From: Magnetovibrio sp.
GTDB taxonomy: Bacteria; Pseudomonadota; Alphaproteobacteria; Rhodospirillales_A; JABHCV01
Assembly (NCBI GenBank): GCA_002717285.1
Contig: PBDF01000006.1
Span: 35,787-80,135, forward strand
Reading direction: 5' to 3'
Length of the DNA: 44,349 nt
Shown: positions 34,728 through 43,801 of the stretch, one piece after another
Layout: the number at the start of each line of letters is the position of its first letter
How positions within the stretch are numbered: the first letter of the stretch is position 1
Program-made: the position numbers and the translations under genes
The notes under the pieces: generated by a model
The model's database searches: none
What the model saw: the letters and a program-made list of their open reading frames with translations, nothing else
What the model was told of the DNA's origin: nothing

Positions 34728-34843
34728 GTTGGAATTTTTTTAAATAAAAAGGGGGCGGGATACGTACAGGAGAATTTTGATCAGTAACATTAATTTGCTT
34801 ACTCGACCATTAAATTTTAGCTGCTGGCGTTCCCGATTAAAAT

Positions 34844-35293
34844 ATGGCTATCGATTGGACAACTGATCGCATTAAAACTCTCATGGCTTTGTGGACCGAA
34901 GGTGTTCCAACTCTTGAAATAGGGCGTCGCCTAGGGGTTACCAAGAACTCTGTTGTTGGTAAGGTTCACCGATTAGGGTTACCCAAACGCCAGTCTCCTA
35001 TTAGTTCTTCGCCCAGGACACCACGGGCTGCAAAACCAACACCGCCGATACGAATTAGATCACAAATGGTTTCTATAAGTGAAAATATGGTCAAGATGGA
35101 AGAATTGACAGCTGAAATGTGCAGATGGCCAGTAGGTGACCCCGGACAGGAAGATTTCAGGTTTTGTGGTCAAACAGCAATCGAGGGTAAACCTTATTGT
35201 GAAGTTCATTGCGCAAGGGCGTATGTTCGAGGCACTCGTGATCGTATCCAAAAGCCCCTAACTACTATAAGAGCCACGTCGAAGGTGGCTTGA
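34844..35293 (+). CDS. gcrA: GcrA cell-cycle regulator
   Basis: Transcription factor of alphaproteobacteria that binds sigma-70 holoenzyme and activates promoters carrying CcrM-methylated GANTC sites. The N-terminal helix-turn-helix is unmistakable (DWTTDRIKTLMALW, then GRRLGVTKNSVVGKVHRLG), followed by a Pro/Arg/Ser linker. The C-terminal part with CRWPVGDPG and FCGQTAIEGKPYCEVHC is the sigma-interacting region. 149 residues, slightly shorter than the Caulobacter protein. The start lies directly behind an AT-rich stretch without a Shine-Dalgarno sequence. The upstream interval carries DnaA boxes and a CtrA-like site. Confidence 0.95.
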   Translation: MAIDWTTDRIKTLMALWTEGVPTLEIGRRLGVTKNSVVGKVHRLGLPKRQSPISSSPRTPRAAKPTPPIRIRSQMVSISENMVKMEELTAEMCRWPVGDPGQEDFRFCGQTAIEGKPYCEVHCARAYVRGTRDRIQKPLTTIRATSKVA

Positions 35294-35399
35294 GGATTTG
35301 AAACAAAAAGTCACAAAAGTAGCCAAAATAAATGATAGTTTCTTGTTCAATATTTGTATTCTTAGACTCTGAGATCAAGTATTTATGTATACAAACTTA

Positions 35400-35434
35400 A
35401 GTGAATATTTACCAGATTTTTGGGAATATTCACT
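35400..35434. repeat. 10-base perfect inverted repeat between gcrA and the Nudix gene
   Basis: AGTGAATATT (35400-35409) and AATATTCACT (35425-35434) are exact reverse complements separated by 15 bases. No T run follows on either strand, so it is not a typical terminator. TTGACT starts 2 bases after it. It could be an operator for the Nudix gene or an mRNA 3'-end hairpin of gcrA. Confidence 0.6.
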
Positions 35435-35496
35435 AGTTGACTAATTAAAATTTAATCTCTTCTTGATTATATACAAGTTTGAAAGGCTATTTTTTA

Positions 35497-36351
35497 GTGA
35501 GCTTTCTTGACCGCATGAAAGATTGTAGTGTACCGGATCTTTCAACTTATTTGCCATTTGTAGTTGGGGATGAGATAGTCGGCTATGTAAAGCCGAGTTT
35601 TGCAAAAACGTTGAATGATTTTCAAGATACGTTCACCATTACTGAGGATAGACTTGAACTTAACCAAAAACTTCACAGCATTCAAGAACGGACGCAAGGT
35701 ATTAGTGAAGTTTTAGAATCCTTGGCGCGGAGCGGAATAGTCTCGGGCTGGCGTGGCGAGAGGTATAAGGTCTCCCGAACCTACTATGAACCGACAGTAT
35801 TTGAGATTGAACGTGCAGCTGTACCGTTATTTGGAACCATTGGTTGTAGTGTTCATATTAATGGAATTACTTGGCGCAACGGCAAGTTGTGCATGTGGAT
35901 TGGTAGACGTAGCCTAACCAAACCAATAGGACCAGGTAAGCTCGATCAGATTGTAGCGGGTGGTCAGCCGATAGGTATTTCTGTAAGAAATAATTTGATT
36001 AAAGAGTGTGCTGAAGAGGCTAATATACCGGCTGAGATTGCCGTCTCAAGCAAGTCTGTTGGGGCCCTAACTTACATAGTTGAGCAGCCGGAGGGTTTAC
36101 GACGTGATGTTATTTTTATTTACGATCTAGTTTTACCAGAGGATTTTAAACCCGAGAATACTGATGGTGAAATGGAAGAGTTCCAGTTGATGACAATGAA
36201 TGACGTCATGTCTCGTGTTCAGGAAACGTGTGATTTCAAATTTAATTGTGCTTTTGTAATTATTGATTTTCTTATTCGTCATGGCTACATAGAGCCCGAT
36301 CATCAAGATTACTTAAAACTAATTAGCAGTCTGCATAACCCAAAACTATAG
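35497..36351 (+). CDS. Nudix hydrolase with N-terminal DUF4743 domain
   Basis: Two-domain protein of about 284 residues. The N-terminal half is the DUF4743 helper domain seen ahead of thiamine-pyrophosphokinase-related Nudix enzymes. The second half carries a Nudix box variant: GGQPIGIS and NNLIKECAEEANIP, retaining the metal-binding glutamates but with KE for RE, as in this subfamily. Substrate unknown; relatives act on nucleoside diphosphate derivatives. I choose GTG 35497 (MSFLDRMKDC), with AAAGG about 10 bases upstream and the usual family N-terminus. TTG 35479 and ATG 35533 are alternatives. Confidence 0.82.
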   Translation: MSFLDRMKDCSVPDLSTYLPFVVGDEIVGYVKPSFAKTLNDFQDTFTITEDRLELNQKLHSIQERTQGISEVLESLARSGIVSGWRGERYKVSRTYYEPTVFEIERAAVPLFGTIGCSVHINGITWRNGKLCMWIGRRSLTKPIGPGKLDQIVAGGQPIGISVRNNLIKECAEEANIPAEIAVSSKSVGALTYIVEQPEGLRRDVIFIYDLVLPEDFKPENTDGEMEEFQLMTMNDVMSRVQETCDFKFNCAFVIIDFLIRHGYIEPDHQDYLKLISSLHNPKL

Positions 36352-36411
36352 ATTTGATCATAGGAAACCTTTTTATCTGTGTTAACTTTAATGGCTTCGT
36401 CTAAGAATTAA

Positions 36412-36435
36412 TTATAAATCTTGTTTCATTTATAA
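36412..36435. repeat. 8-base AT-only inverted repeat between converging genes
   Basis: TTATAAAT (36412-36419) pairs perfectly with ATTTATAA (36428-36435) across 8 bases. It lies between the converging Nudix and gluQRS genes. Lacking G-C pairs and a T run, it is at best a weak bidirectional terminator. Confidence 0.3.
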
Positions 36436-36581
36436 AACCCTGACCATGCATTTAACTTCTTCAATGGCCTCCAAGGATTTACTCGGCGCCTGTTCATTTA
36501 GCGTAAAAGAATTATGAGTCCCTGAAAGATAGTTTGGAATTCCTATGAAGCGGTTTAAAGTATATATAAGTTCAACTAAGT

Positions 36582-37442
36582 TTATGACAGCCCTACCATC
36601 TGCCTGATTTGTTCAGGACCTTTCCCCTCATCCCTCAACTTTCTTATGGAAAGTGATTTATCACGTTTCGAATATCGACGACCTTTTTTATCCGTGAGTA
36701 AGGGATGATGATAGTAGTCAGGGGTATTAAGTCCCAGCAGTTCTTGGAGTAGACGATGAATATGTGTAGAAGAAAACAAATCTTCGCCTCTAGTTACTAG
36801 TGTTACTCCTTGAAGATGGTCATCAATGGTAACTGCTAAATGATAGCTGGTAGGAATGTCCTTTCGCACTAACACCACATCTCCAAAGATTTCTGGAGTA
36901 GCTGAGATTTTGCCATGAATTAGATCATTCCAATGTAAAGAGCTTGATAGTCCTGCGAGGGCCTTGTTGACGTCTAGCCTCATTGCAAAACTATCTCCGT
37001 TACTGATGCGAATTTTACGCTCTTTGCTAGATAGCACTCTACATATTCCGGGGCAGGAGGGGGCATTTAGTCCTAAGTGTATAGAATTGTCCCTATTGTT
37101 GGTGTTTTGAATATCTTTTCGTGTGCAAAAGCAAGGGTATAGAAACCCAAATGCTTGAAGGGTGTTAATCGCCTTAGCATACTCATTCAAATGTTCGGAT
37201 TGACGACGCACAGGAATTTCCCAAGTAAGACCAAGCCAGTTTAAGTCCTCATAGATTGCCGCCTCGTACTTTGTTTTACAACGGTTAGGGTCAATATCTT
37301 CAATTCTCAGCAAAAAGCGACCTCCTGTTTGCATAGCTTGTCTTTTGGCAATCAGGGCTGAGTAAGCATGTCCCAAATGTAGAAATCCAGTTGGTGACGG
37401 GGCAAACCGAGTTATTGCAGAATGTTCCGAATCAATACACAT
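36582..37442 (-). CDS. gluQ: Glutamyl-Q tRNA(Asp) synthetase
   Basis: A truncated glutamyl-tRNA synthetase paralogue that attaches glutamate to the queuosine base of tRNA-Asp. FAPSPTGFLHLGH (13-25) contains the HIGH-type motif, GRFLLRIEDIDP follows, and the KMSKS-type motif is YSKRDKS. Zinc-site cysteines are at CFC and CPGIC. At 286 residues it lacks the anticodon-binding domain, which separates it from GltX. It is convergent with the Nudix gene and divergent from the HNH gene. Confidence 0.92.
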   Translation of the reverse strand: MCIDSEHSAITRFAPSPTGFLHLGHAYSALIAKRQAMQTGGRFLLRIEDIDPNRCKTKYEAAIYEDLNWLGLTWEIPVRRQSEHLNEYAKAINTLQAFGFLYPCFCTRKDIQNTNNRDNSIHLGLNAPSCPGICRVLSSKERKIRISNGDSFAMRLDVNKALAGLSSSLHWNDLIHGKISATPEIFGDVVLVRKDIPTSYHLAVTIDDHLQGVTLVTRGEDLFSSTHIHRLLQELLGLNTPDYYHHPLLTDKKGRRYSKRDKSLSIRKLRDEGKGPEQIRQMVGLS

Positions 37443-37553
37443 GTACTCATTTTATCATAATTATTAACTAGAGTTTTCAAGTTCTTGACAAGTGGTTTGC
37501 TTAAATCAAAACTTGTAGTATTCTTTTACGAAAGTTTATTGGAGACACTAGCC

Positions 37554-38117
37554 ATGTCTGGTGCTTTTGAGCGTTATCCAGCACTTGTCCTTAATACTGA
37601 TTTCAGACCGTTGAGTTATTTTCCATTATCTCTTTGGTCCTGGCAGAAGGCAATAAGTGCCGTATTTATGAGACGTGTTAATGTAGTTAACGAGTATGAA
37701 ACAGCTGTCCATTCACCTAGTTTTGAAATGCGTTTGCCAAGTGTAATTTCCTTAAAAGATTATGTACCCTTAGCTAAAAAACCTGCTTTTACACGTTTCA
37801 ATGTTTTTTTGCGGGATAGCTTTACTTGTCAGTATTGTGGAGTTGTGTACCCTACAGAAAACCTAACTTTCGATCATGTCATACCCCGTTCACGTGGCGG
37901 GACAACTTTATGGGGAAACGTGGTGACCGCCTGTTCTCCGTGTAATCTCTCAAAAGGTAATCGGCTACCTGAAGAAACAGGAATGTACCCCTTAACCACT
38001 CCGCGTCAGCCAACAGCTTGGGAATTACAGGGAAATGGTCGGGCATTTCCCCCGGATCACTTACATCACAGTTGGCGAGATTTTCTTTATTGGGATGTAG
38101 AGTTAGATCAAGATTGA
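37554..38117 (+). CDS. HNH endonuclease family protein
   Basis: A 187-residue protein with a clear HNH/ENDO7 zinc-finger nuclease core: CQYCG, then LTFDHVIPRSRGG (D and H of the first part), N in WGNVVTAC, and CNLSKGNR closing the CxxC...CxxC zinc site. An N-terminal segment (LVLNTDFRPLSYFPLSLW) is typical of this widely conserved alphaproteobacterial family, which has no assigned physiological role. The start is ATG 37554, with GGAG 9 bases upstream; the frame open from 37485 adds nothing family-like. No restriction or phage genes are nearby, so a housekeeping role is likelier than defence. Confidence 0.85.
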   Translation: MSGAFERYPALVLNTDFRPLSYFPLSLWSWQKAISAVFMRRVNVVNEYETAVHSPSFEMRLPSVISLKDYVPLAKKPAFTRFNVFLRDSFTCQYCGVVYPTENLTFDHVIPRSRGGTTLWGNVVTACSPCNLSKGNRLPEETGMYPLTTPRQPTAWELQGNGRAFPPDHLHHSWRDFLYWDVELDQD

Positions 38118-38309
38118 GTCGCAAATTTGTTCCCCGTACCTCACTTAAAATCCTTGCCTTTAGACATAAGATGGCTATATTCGCCTTTTATTTCCAAGAA
38201 AAATGGATGAAAAGCCCTGCCAAGACTAATTCATTTTTTATGAGTGATGCTTTATTGTGCTATTGGGACACAAACAACCGGTTAACGAGTGAATGGAAAA
38301 AACAAGCTA

Positions 38310-38924
38310 ATGAGTAGACGTATTAAATCAAAGTATAAGATTGATAGACGCCTTGGTGTAAACCTGTGGGGACGTCCAAAAAGCCCATTTAACAGCCGAG
38401 ATAGCCGTCCTGGACAACATGGCCAACGTCGCTTTAAAGAAACGGATTATGGGACTCAGTTGATGGCCAAACAAAAATTGAAAGGGTACTATGGCAGCAT
38501 CAGCGAAAAGAAATTTAGACGCTATTATGAAGAAGCAGCTCGGCGCCGTGGTGATACTTCTGAAAATTTAATCGGTATTTTGGAACGTCGGCTGGACGCA
38601 GTTGTTTATCGTATGAAATTTGTTCCAACAGTCTTTGCAGCCCGACAATTTGTAAACCATGGACACGTGAGGGTTAACGGGAAAAAAGTCAATATTAGTT
38701 CTTATTCTGTGGCAGATGGCGATGTCATAGAAGTGCGAAAGAAGTCCCATGATATTCCGATGGTATTGGAGGCTGTTGTTTCACCTGAACGTGACGTACC
38801 AGACTATATGGAAGTGGATTACAAAAAAATGCGTGGGATTTATGTTCGCCAACCTATGTTAGCGGATGTACCTTATCCGGTCCAGATGGAGCCAAATCTG
38901 GTCATCGAATTTTACTCGCGCTAA
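38310..38924 (+). CDS. rpsD: 30S ribosomal protein S4
   Basis: Primary 16S-binding protein that nucleates the 30S body and can autoregulate in other bacteria. N-terminal [30 protein letters not shown] and the S4 RNA-binding domain ([28 protein letters not shown]) are intact. It is the zinc-free form, without the N-terminal cysteines. I start at ATG 38310 (204 residues), matching the family; the ATG at 38289 adds 7 unrelated residues. A stand-alone rpsD outside the alpha operon is normal for alphaproteobacteria. Confidence 0.95.
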   Translation: MSRRIKSKYKIDRRLGVNLWGRPKSPFNSRDSRPGQHGQRRFKETDYGTQLMAKQKLKGYYGSISEKKFRRYYEEAARRRGDTSENLIGILERRLDAVVYRMKFVPTVFAARQFVNHGHVRVNGKKVNISSYSVADGDVIEVRKKSHDIPMVLEAVVSPERDVPDYMEVDYKKMRGIYVRQPMLADVPYPVQMEPNLVIEFYSR

Positions 38925-38932
38925 AATAACGG

Positions 38933-38957
38933 GGTTGCGCTAGGTTTTTTTGCAACC
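38933..38957 (+). terminator. First hairpin after rpsD
   Basis: GGTTGC (38933-38938) pairs with GCAACC (38952-38957). The loop includes seven T, so the T run lies inside rather than after the stem. It probably acts with the second hairpin at 38965-38985. Confidence 0.35.
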
Positions 38958-38964
38958 TTACTTT

Positions 38965-38985
38965 TGATGTTGCTGCATCATTTTT
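38965..38985 (+). terminator. Intrinsic terminator of rpsD
   Basis: TGATG (38965-38969) pairs with CATCA (38976-38980) around TTGCTG, followed by five T (38981-38985). It is 41 bases after the rpsD stop and separates it from the converging membrane-protein gene. Confidence 0.5.
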
Positions 38986-39036
38986 GCATCCAAAGTGACC
39001 ACAAAAAAAATAATTGTTATTCCTTCACTATACTTA

Positions 39037-40644
39037 TTAAAATTTTGAGCAATCAATGCCCCAGGTGAAAACGGCTTCATTGCCCTCCTGACAACGACCC
39101 TTAATTGTGTAAAATGAAAAGGTGTCATCAAGTATTTTCAGGGATGGGTGGATTGTAGCACCACGAGCGTAGATACACTTGTATTGTTTTAATAGGCTTT
39201 TAGGACTTCGTAATTTCTGCAAATCATGAAGTTCTCCATCATTAGTGTAAAACATCTCTGATTGGTCATAATGGATATCATAAAGTTCCTTAGAAAAGGA
39301 ATATCGTGTGTTCCAGCTACCCATAAATAGAGCGTATGTAGGATGTGATGCTGGCCAGAAGTAAATTTTTGCACATTGTTTGTATGGGGCTTCATTGATC
39401 GCAGCGGAGCTGGCTGTTCTTATTTTAAATTGTTCGTTAAGCCCACTTAGCGATTTTGACTGTGTCATGATCAAAATTATTAGCAGTAAAATGAAACCTA
39501 TACGAAGTTTTTCCAACTTAGCAACTTTGTCGCATAGAAGTTCTTTAGATATTTGATAAATAAGCGCAAGACCAAGCCCACCAGTAGTCAAGACCGGGAT
39601 CATATAATGTCCGGCTGGATGCTTTGCAACGAGTAAGGCTTGACCGACATAAGCTAGACAAAGCCCTCCTAAGGCACGACCAACAACTGGAAATTTCTTC
39701 CTTTCACGGCGACACTTTCTAAACAAGGCATAGGTTAGGCCTAAGCCAACTAATAAAATAACAAAAAATATGGGGCGACTTGAGACACGTATCAGATTAC
39801 TTGGATATGTATTAGGGTCAATAAAGGTATGTGCCCCTTCCCCATGGAAGCCACTAGCCAATGCAAATGAGGTAATAATGTCAATGAATGCTCCATACAT
39901 ACCGGCAGCTGGCAAGGAGAAGAGTATCAAGCTAACAATTGTGACAGCACCATAAAGGACAATGTTGCGAACATTCCAAAGTAATATTATTGGCAAGATG
40001 TATATGCCAGCTGATGTAACTTTTGTTACCAAACCAAATCCAGCTATAATGGCAAAAGCTACAGCATAATAAGTGCCATGTTTTTCAAGTTGCCCATTAC
40101 GAAGGGCCAGAATAGTGACGGTAGATAAGATAAGAACCGTGGTAACAAGCAGTGGTTCGGGTGATACATGCAGTGTCCACTTAAAGGTTAATTTTGACAA
40201 AAATGGTCCCATTTGTATTAGCATAGCTATGCTTAGATTGCGAAAAACTAGATAGCTAATTGTGCCAACAAGTGCTAAAGCGACAGTATTGAGAACGATA
40301 AAGGAGTATGCAATTATATTCAGATAATGTTCTGGATTGCTGAGTACAATATTTTTTAGGTCATCAGTATCGGTAAGAGGGTGGGTAGCCTTGATGATTA
40401 GCGCACCAATCCACTGAACCGTGGTGCCTGGATGTGCAATGTGCTTTGGCCAGTCATGATTGATTATGTTTAAAGAGTCAATCAAGTACCAGTAATCTGG
40501 GTCAAGGTTTGACCAAAGCCAGAATGGGCCAGCGTTATGGCGCATAATGGAAGAGATAAGCAAAAATAGAATTGGCAAAACAAGCAGTAAAAATTTTCGA
40601 TTTAGTGGAAAATCGAAATAAATTTTGTACAAACTTATAGGCAT
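39037..40644 (-). CDS. Polytopic membrane protein, GT-C (family 39-like) glycosyltransferase candidate
   Basis: A 535-residue inner-membrane protein with about ten to twelve predicted helices and a C-terminal periplasmic part of about 130 residues. The first extracytoplasmic loop holds acidic DPDYW followed by HPGTTVQW. An acidic residue there is the usual catalytic feature of GT-C enzymes, which use lipid-linked sugars. KVTSAG and AKHPAGHYMIPVL are further loop motifs. I do not recognise a specific family, so the sugar and acceptor are unknown. It has AAGGAA just before the ATG and lies between rpsD and grxD, genes that are often adjacent in alphaproteobacteria. Confidence 0.65.
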   Translation of the reverse strand: MPISLYKIYFDFPLNRKFLLLVLPILFLLISSIMRHNAGPFWLWSNLDPDYWYLIDSLNIINHDWPKHIAHPGTTVQWIGALIIKATHPLTDTDDLKNIVLSNPEHYLNIIAYSFIVLNTVALALVGTISYLVFRNLSIAMLIQMGPFLSKLTFKWTLHVSPEPLLVTTVLILSTVTILALRNGQLEKHGTYYAVAFAIIAGFGLVTKVTSAGIYILPIILLWNVRNIVLYGAVTIVSLILFSLPAAGMYGAFIDIITSFALASGFHGEGAHTFIDPNTYPSNLIRVSSRPIFFVILLVGLGLTYALFRKCRRERKKFPVVGRALGGLCLAYVGQALLVAKHPAGHYMIPVLTTGGLGLALIYQISKELLCDKVAKLEKLRIGFILLLIILIMTQSKSLSGLNEQFKIRTASSAAINEAPYKQCAKIYFWPASHPTYALFMGSWNTRYSFSKELYDIHYDQSEMFYTNDGELHDLQKLRSPKSLLKQYKCIYARGATIHPSLKILDDTFSFYTIKGRCQEGNEAVFTWGIDCSKF

Positions 40645-40761
40645 AGATTCCTTGCCTTTATTATGTAGAGTAAGATTAAGCTCAGTAGAAAAATGCAGAT
40701 CAAATGAGACTACAACATGTTTTTATCAAGTGTAGCTTATTAGTGGCATCGTACAAAAAAT

Positions 40762-41097
40762 CTATGAAACGTATTTGATGCCCTTCTCCTCCAACATTTT
40801 TTGAAGTTCTCCGGCTTCATACATCTCTTTAACTATATCGCAGCCACCAATGAATTCGCCTTTTACATACATTTGGGGAATTGTTGGCCAATCGGAGAAG
40901 GCCTTTATGCCCTCACGAATTTCTGAGTCCTCAAGTACATTTATTCCTTTGAATTTTACTTGTAATTGAGTTAGGGCACCTACAATTGCTGCTGAGAAGC
41001 CACACTGAGGGAACATGGGTGTGCCTTTCATAAAAATGACAACATCAGTACCGTTGATTTCTTGGTTAATGCGATCAAACGTGGGGTTGTTACTCAT
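40762..41097 (-). CDS. grxD: Monothiol glutaredoxin GrxD (Grx4 type)
   Basis: Small CGFS-type glutaredoxin that binds a glutathione-ligated 2Fe-2S cluster and delivers it to targets. The active-site CGFS is residues 32-35, K24 in FMKGTP contacts glutathione, and the WPTIPQMYVKGEFIGGCDI block completes the site. At 111 residues it is the single-domain form. It follows bolA by 14 bases; BolA and CGFS glutaredoxins form a heterocomplex sharing a cluster, so co-expression is functionally sensible. Confidence 0.94.
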   Translation of the reverse strand: MSNNPTFDRINQEINGTDVVIFMKGTPMFPQCGFSAAIVGALTQLQVKFKGINVLEDSEIREGIKAFSDWPTIPQMYVKGEFIGGCDIVKEMYEAGELQKMLEEKGIKYVS

Positions 41098-41111
41098 TAA
41101 GAAAATCCTCT

Positions 41112-41351
41112 TTATGTGTTAGCAGGTGCTTCAGTAGTTAGAGCTAAAGCGTGGAGTTGGCCACCCATTTTGCCTTTTAAGGCACCGTATACAATCTGGT
41201 GTTGCTGAACACGGGTTTTGCCTTCAAAAACTCTAGATATGACACGCGCAGAGTAGTGGTCTCCATCCCCACGCAAGTCTTCTATGATGATTTCAGCATC
41301 AGGGATTGCTTCCTTAATCATTTGTTCAATTTCACTAGATTTCATAGCCAT
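41112..41351 (-). CDS. bolA: BolA family protein
   Basis: A 79-residue BolA-fold protein. The family core runs through VFEGKTRVQQHQIVYGAL, with the C-terminal His of GGQLHALAL, the usual Fe-S ligand in glutaredoxin complexes. It sits between purL (32 bases upstream) and grxD (14 bases downstream), an arrangement typical of alphaproteobacteria. Its likely role is Fe-S or iron homeostasis together with GrxD. Confidence 0.92.
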   Translation of the reverse strand: MAMKSSEIEQMIKEAIPDAEIIIEDLRGDGDHYSARVISRVFEGKTRVQQHQIVYGALKGKMGGQLHALALTTEAPANT

Positions 41352-41383
41352 TTATGTAAGTCCTTCGAAAGCTGTTTGAAAAA

Positions 41384-43582
41384 TTACGTTTGAGACATAA
41401 AATTAGGAAGCCAGCTTTGATGCAATTGTACAAGCTCATCCAAAGATATGGTTATTTCTTTACCCACAGTCAACTGTCTGCCTTTAGTTTGACCAATTTT
41501 TTCAGCCTTAATATTCTGCGCACTTGCCTCTGCAATTATGTCTTTAACTTCACTAGAAGCAATTACGTAGCGGGCCTGGTCTTCGCCAAATAGCCATCCC
41601 AAAATTGTTGGTGTGTCTTTTGGAATTTCAATAGCACAACCAATACCTGATGTAATAGCCATCTCCGCTAAGGCAACGATAAGGCCACCACCTGATATAT
41701 CGTGGCAGGTGGTAATTCTGCCTCTTTCTATCATTTTACGAACGAAATTGCCATTAAACCGCTCAGCTGCCAAATCAACTGGTGGGGGAGTGCCTTCTTC
41801 GCTCCCCTCAATTTCACGAAGGTAAAGCGACTGACCCATATGGCCTTCTGTTTTCCCAATGATGATAATATCCTGTCCTTCTTTTTCAAAAGCAATAGAG
41901 GCGCAGTTGTTGATATTTGCAATTAAGCCAACTCCACCAATGGTGGGTGTGGGTAAAATACCTATCCCATTAGTCTCATTATACAGCGAAACATTTCCTG
42001 ATACTACTGGGTAGTCTAGGGCTTTACATGCATCGCCAATACCTTTGATACAGCCTACAAACTGACCCATTATTTCTGGTCGTTCAGGGTTGCCAAAATT
42101 CATGTTATCTGTGATAGCTAACGGCTTTGCACCTGTTGCTGTAATGTTGCGCCAGCTCTCGGCAACAGCCTGTTTACCTCCCTCATAGGGATCGGCAAAA
42201 CAATAACGTGGGTTGCAATCAGTAGATACAGCGATTGCTTTCATGGTTCCATGCACGCGAACTATTGCTGCGTCACCACCAGGCCTTCCTATGGTATCAG
42301 CCATAACCATATGATCATATTGTTCCCAAATCCAGCGTTTGGAAGACTGGTCAGGACAACCAATAAGAGTTTTTATTGCTTTATTTATTTCTTTTGGGGA
42401 TGTGTTGTTAACAATGGAGGCTACTGTTGCTTGTGGTGTTTCCACCCAAGGGCGGTCATATTCTGGTGAGGCTTCAGCAAGCGGGTCAATGGGTAAATCA
42501 GCGACAATCTCGCCTTTATGACGCAACACCATGTGGTTTGTATCAGTAAGGATGCCAATAATTGCAAAATCTAGTTCCCATTTTTCAAAAATGAGTTTGG
42601 CTTCATTTTCGGAGCCTGGTTTAAGAACCATTAGCATACGTTCCTGGCTTTCTGATAGCATCATTTCGTATGCAGTCATACCTTCTTCACGTTGGGGAAC
42701 AGCATCCAAGTTCATTTCAATCCCAACTCCACCTTTCGATGCCATTTCAAAACTTGAAGATGTTAGGCCTGCTGCACCCATATCTTGTATTGCTATAATT
42801 GCATCAGTACTCATCAGTTCAAGACAAGCCTCTAGCAAGAGTTTCTCCGTGAAAGGGTCGCCAACTTGTACAGTTGGCCGCTTGGACTCATTGTCCTCAG
42901 AAAATTCAGTTGAAGCCATTGTTGCCCCGTGGATGCCGTCGCGGCCTGTTTTTGAGCCTACATAAACTACTGAATTACCAATTCCTGCTGCCGCAGAATA
43001 AAAAATATTGTTACAAGGGGCTAGGCCAACTGTCATGGCATTGACTAAATTATTCCCATCATAACTTGAATGAAATTCGCACTCTCCACCTACAGTTGGA
43101 ACACCCATGCAGTTGCCATAGCCGGCAATACCTGCAACAACTCCGGAAATTAGATGTTTGGTCTTTGGATGATCTGGTCTCCCAAAGCGAAGTGAGTTCA
43201 GATTGGCTATTGGACGCGCACCCATGGTAAATACGTCACGCATTATGCCACCGACGCCTGTGGCGGCTCCTTGATAGGGTTCAATGAATGATGGATGATT
43301 GTGGCTTTCCATTTTGAATACAATTGCTTGATTGTCACCAATATCAACAATACCTGCATTCTCACCCGGGCCACAGATCACCCACGGAGCCTTTGTGGGT
43401 AGAGTTCTCAGCCACTTTTTTGACGATTTATAAGAGCAATGTTCCGACCACATTACTGAAAATATGCCCAGCTCCGTGATATTTGGTTCACGGCCTACGA
43501 TCTTTAGAATTTTGAGGTATTCTTCTTCTGATAACCCGTGATTTGCAACTACTTCTGGGGTGATTTCGCTCATGTTCCTCAT
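41384..43582 (-). CDS. purL: Phosphoribosylformylglycinamidine synthase subunit PurL (small type)
   Basis: ATP-dependent synthetase subunit of the fourth step of purine synthesis. At 732 residues it is the small PurL that works with separate PurS and PurQ, unlike the 1300-residue enterobacterial fusion. Visible are [13 protein letters not shown], the metal/nucleotide loop [22 protein letters not shown] and the C-terminal half with [19 protein letters not shown] 43582 or 43573 could be the start; a GAGGA lies only 2 bases before the latter. A 219-base spacer separates it from purQ. bolA follows. Confidence 0.94.
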   Translation of the reverse strand: MRNMSEITPEVVANHGLSEEEYLKILKIVGREPNITELGIFSVMWSEHCSYKSSKKWLRTLPTKAPWVICGPGENAGIVDIGDNQAIVFKMESHNHPSFIEPYQGAATGVGGIMRDVFTMGARPIANLNSLRFGRPDHPKTKHLISGVVAGIAGYGNCMGVPTVGGECEFHSSYDGNNLVNAMTVGLAPCNNIFYSAAAGIGNSVVYVGSKTGRDGIHGATMASTEFSEDNESKRPTVQVGDPFTEKLLLEACLELMSTDAIIAIQDMGAAGLTSSSFEMASKGGVGIEMNLDAVPQREEGMTAYEMMLSESQERMLMVLKPGSENEAKLIFEKWELDFAIIGILTDTNHMVLRHKGEIVADLPIDPLAEASPEYDRPWVETPQATVASIVNNTSPKEINKAIKTLIGCPDQSSKRWIWEQYDHMVMADTIGRPGGDAAIVRVHGTMKAIAVSTDCNPRYCFADPYEGGKQAVAESWRNITATGAKPLAITDNMNFGNPERPEIMGQFVGCIKGIGDACKALDYPVVSGNVSLYNETNGIGILPTPTIGGVGLIANINNCASIAFEKEGQDIIIIGKTEGHMGQSLYLREIEGSEEGTPPPVDLAAERFNGNFVRKMIERGRITTCHDISGGGLIVALAEMAITSGIGCAIEIPKDTPTILGWLFGEDQARYVIASSEVKDIIAEASAQNIKAEKIGQTKGRQLTVGKEITISLDELVQLHQSWLPNFMSQT

Positions 43583-43801
43583 TTCGAATTCAGGATTTTT
43601 ACTTGTAACTAAATAGCCGATTCTTGTAGTTTGGGAAACAAACTGTTCTGCTGTTCATACAATACTTTTATTTGGGGTGTTGCTGTTTCCTAGCCATCCA
43701 ATTAAGACTTTTGCTATTTGTTGTTAAATTCTCAGAGCAATAAGTTTTGTTTTTTCCTTTTACTAAATGAATTAGTCTGACAAGTTCAATTCGAGGAATA
43801 A

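Larger units (their letters stand above)
34311..34843. other. Large AT-rich regulatory interval upstream of gcrA
   Basis: This 533-base stretch has no conserved protein gene. From left to right it holds: a plus-strand promoter-like pair (34349-34378), a strong plus-strand terminator hairpin (34468-34496), two consensus DnaA boxes (34597-34605, 34637-34645), a 12-base perfect palindrome (34651-34662) and a CtrA-like TTAAC/GTTAA dyad (34714-34727). GcrA starts at 34844 without a clear Shine-Dalgarno sequence. Each signal has its own entry or is discussed in the findings. Confidence 0.6.

Noticed and set aside
34311..34843. Possible chromosomal replication origin (AT-rich, DnaA boxes)
   Set aside because: Only two DnaA boxes are present, none of the usual origin neighbours (hemE, parAB, rho, dnaA) is nearby, and DnaA control of gcrA explains the boxes. 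Not excluded; a GC-skew plot of the whole genome would settle it.
37554..38117. HNH endonuclease as part of a restriction or anti-phage system
   Set aside because: No methyltransferase, helicase, phage or toxin gene is adjacent, and the family is widely conserved in alphaproteobacteria beside housekeeping genes.
42531..42965. A 144-codon open frame on the strand opposite purL
   Set aside because: It lies wholly within the well-conserved purL gene, has no ribosome-binding site and a low-complexity Ser/Ile-rich product, so it is a frame shadow.
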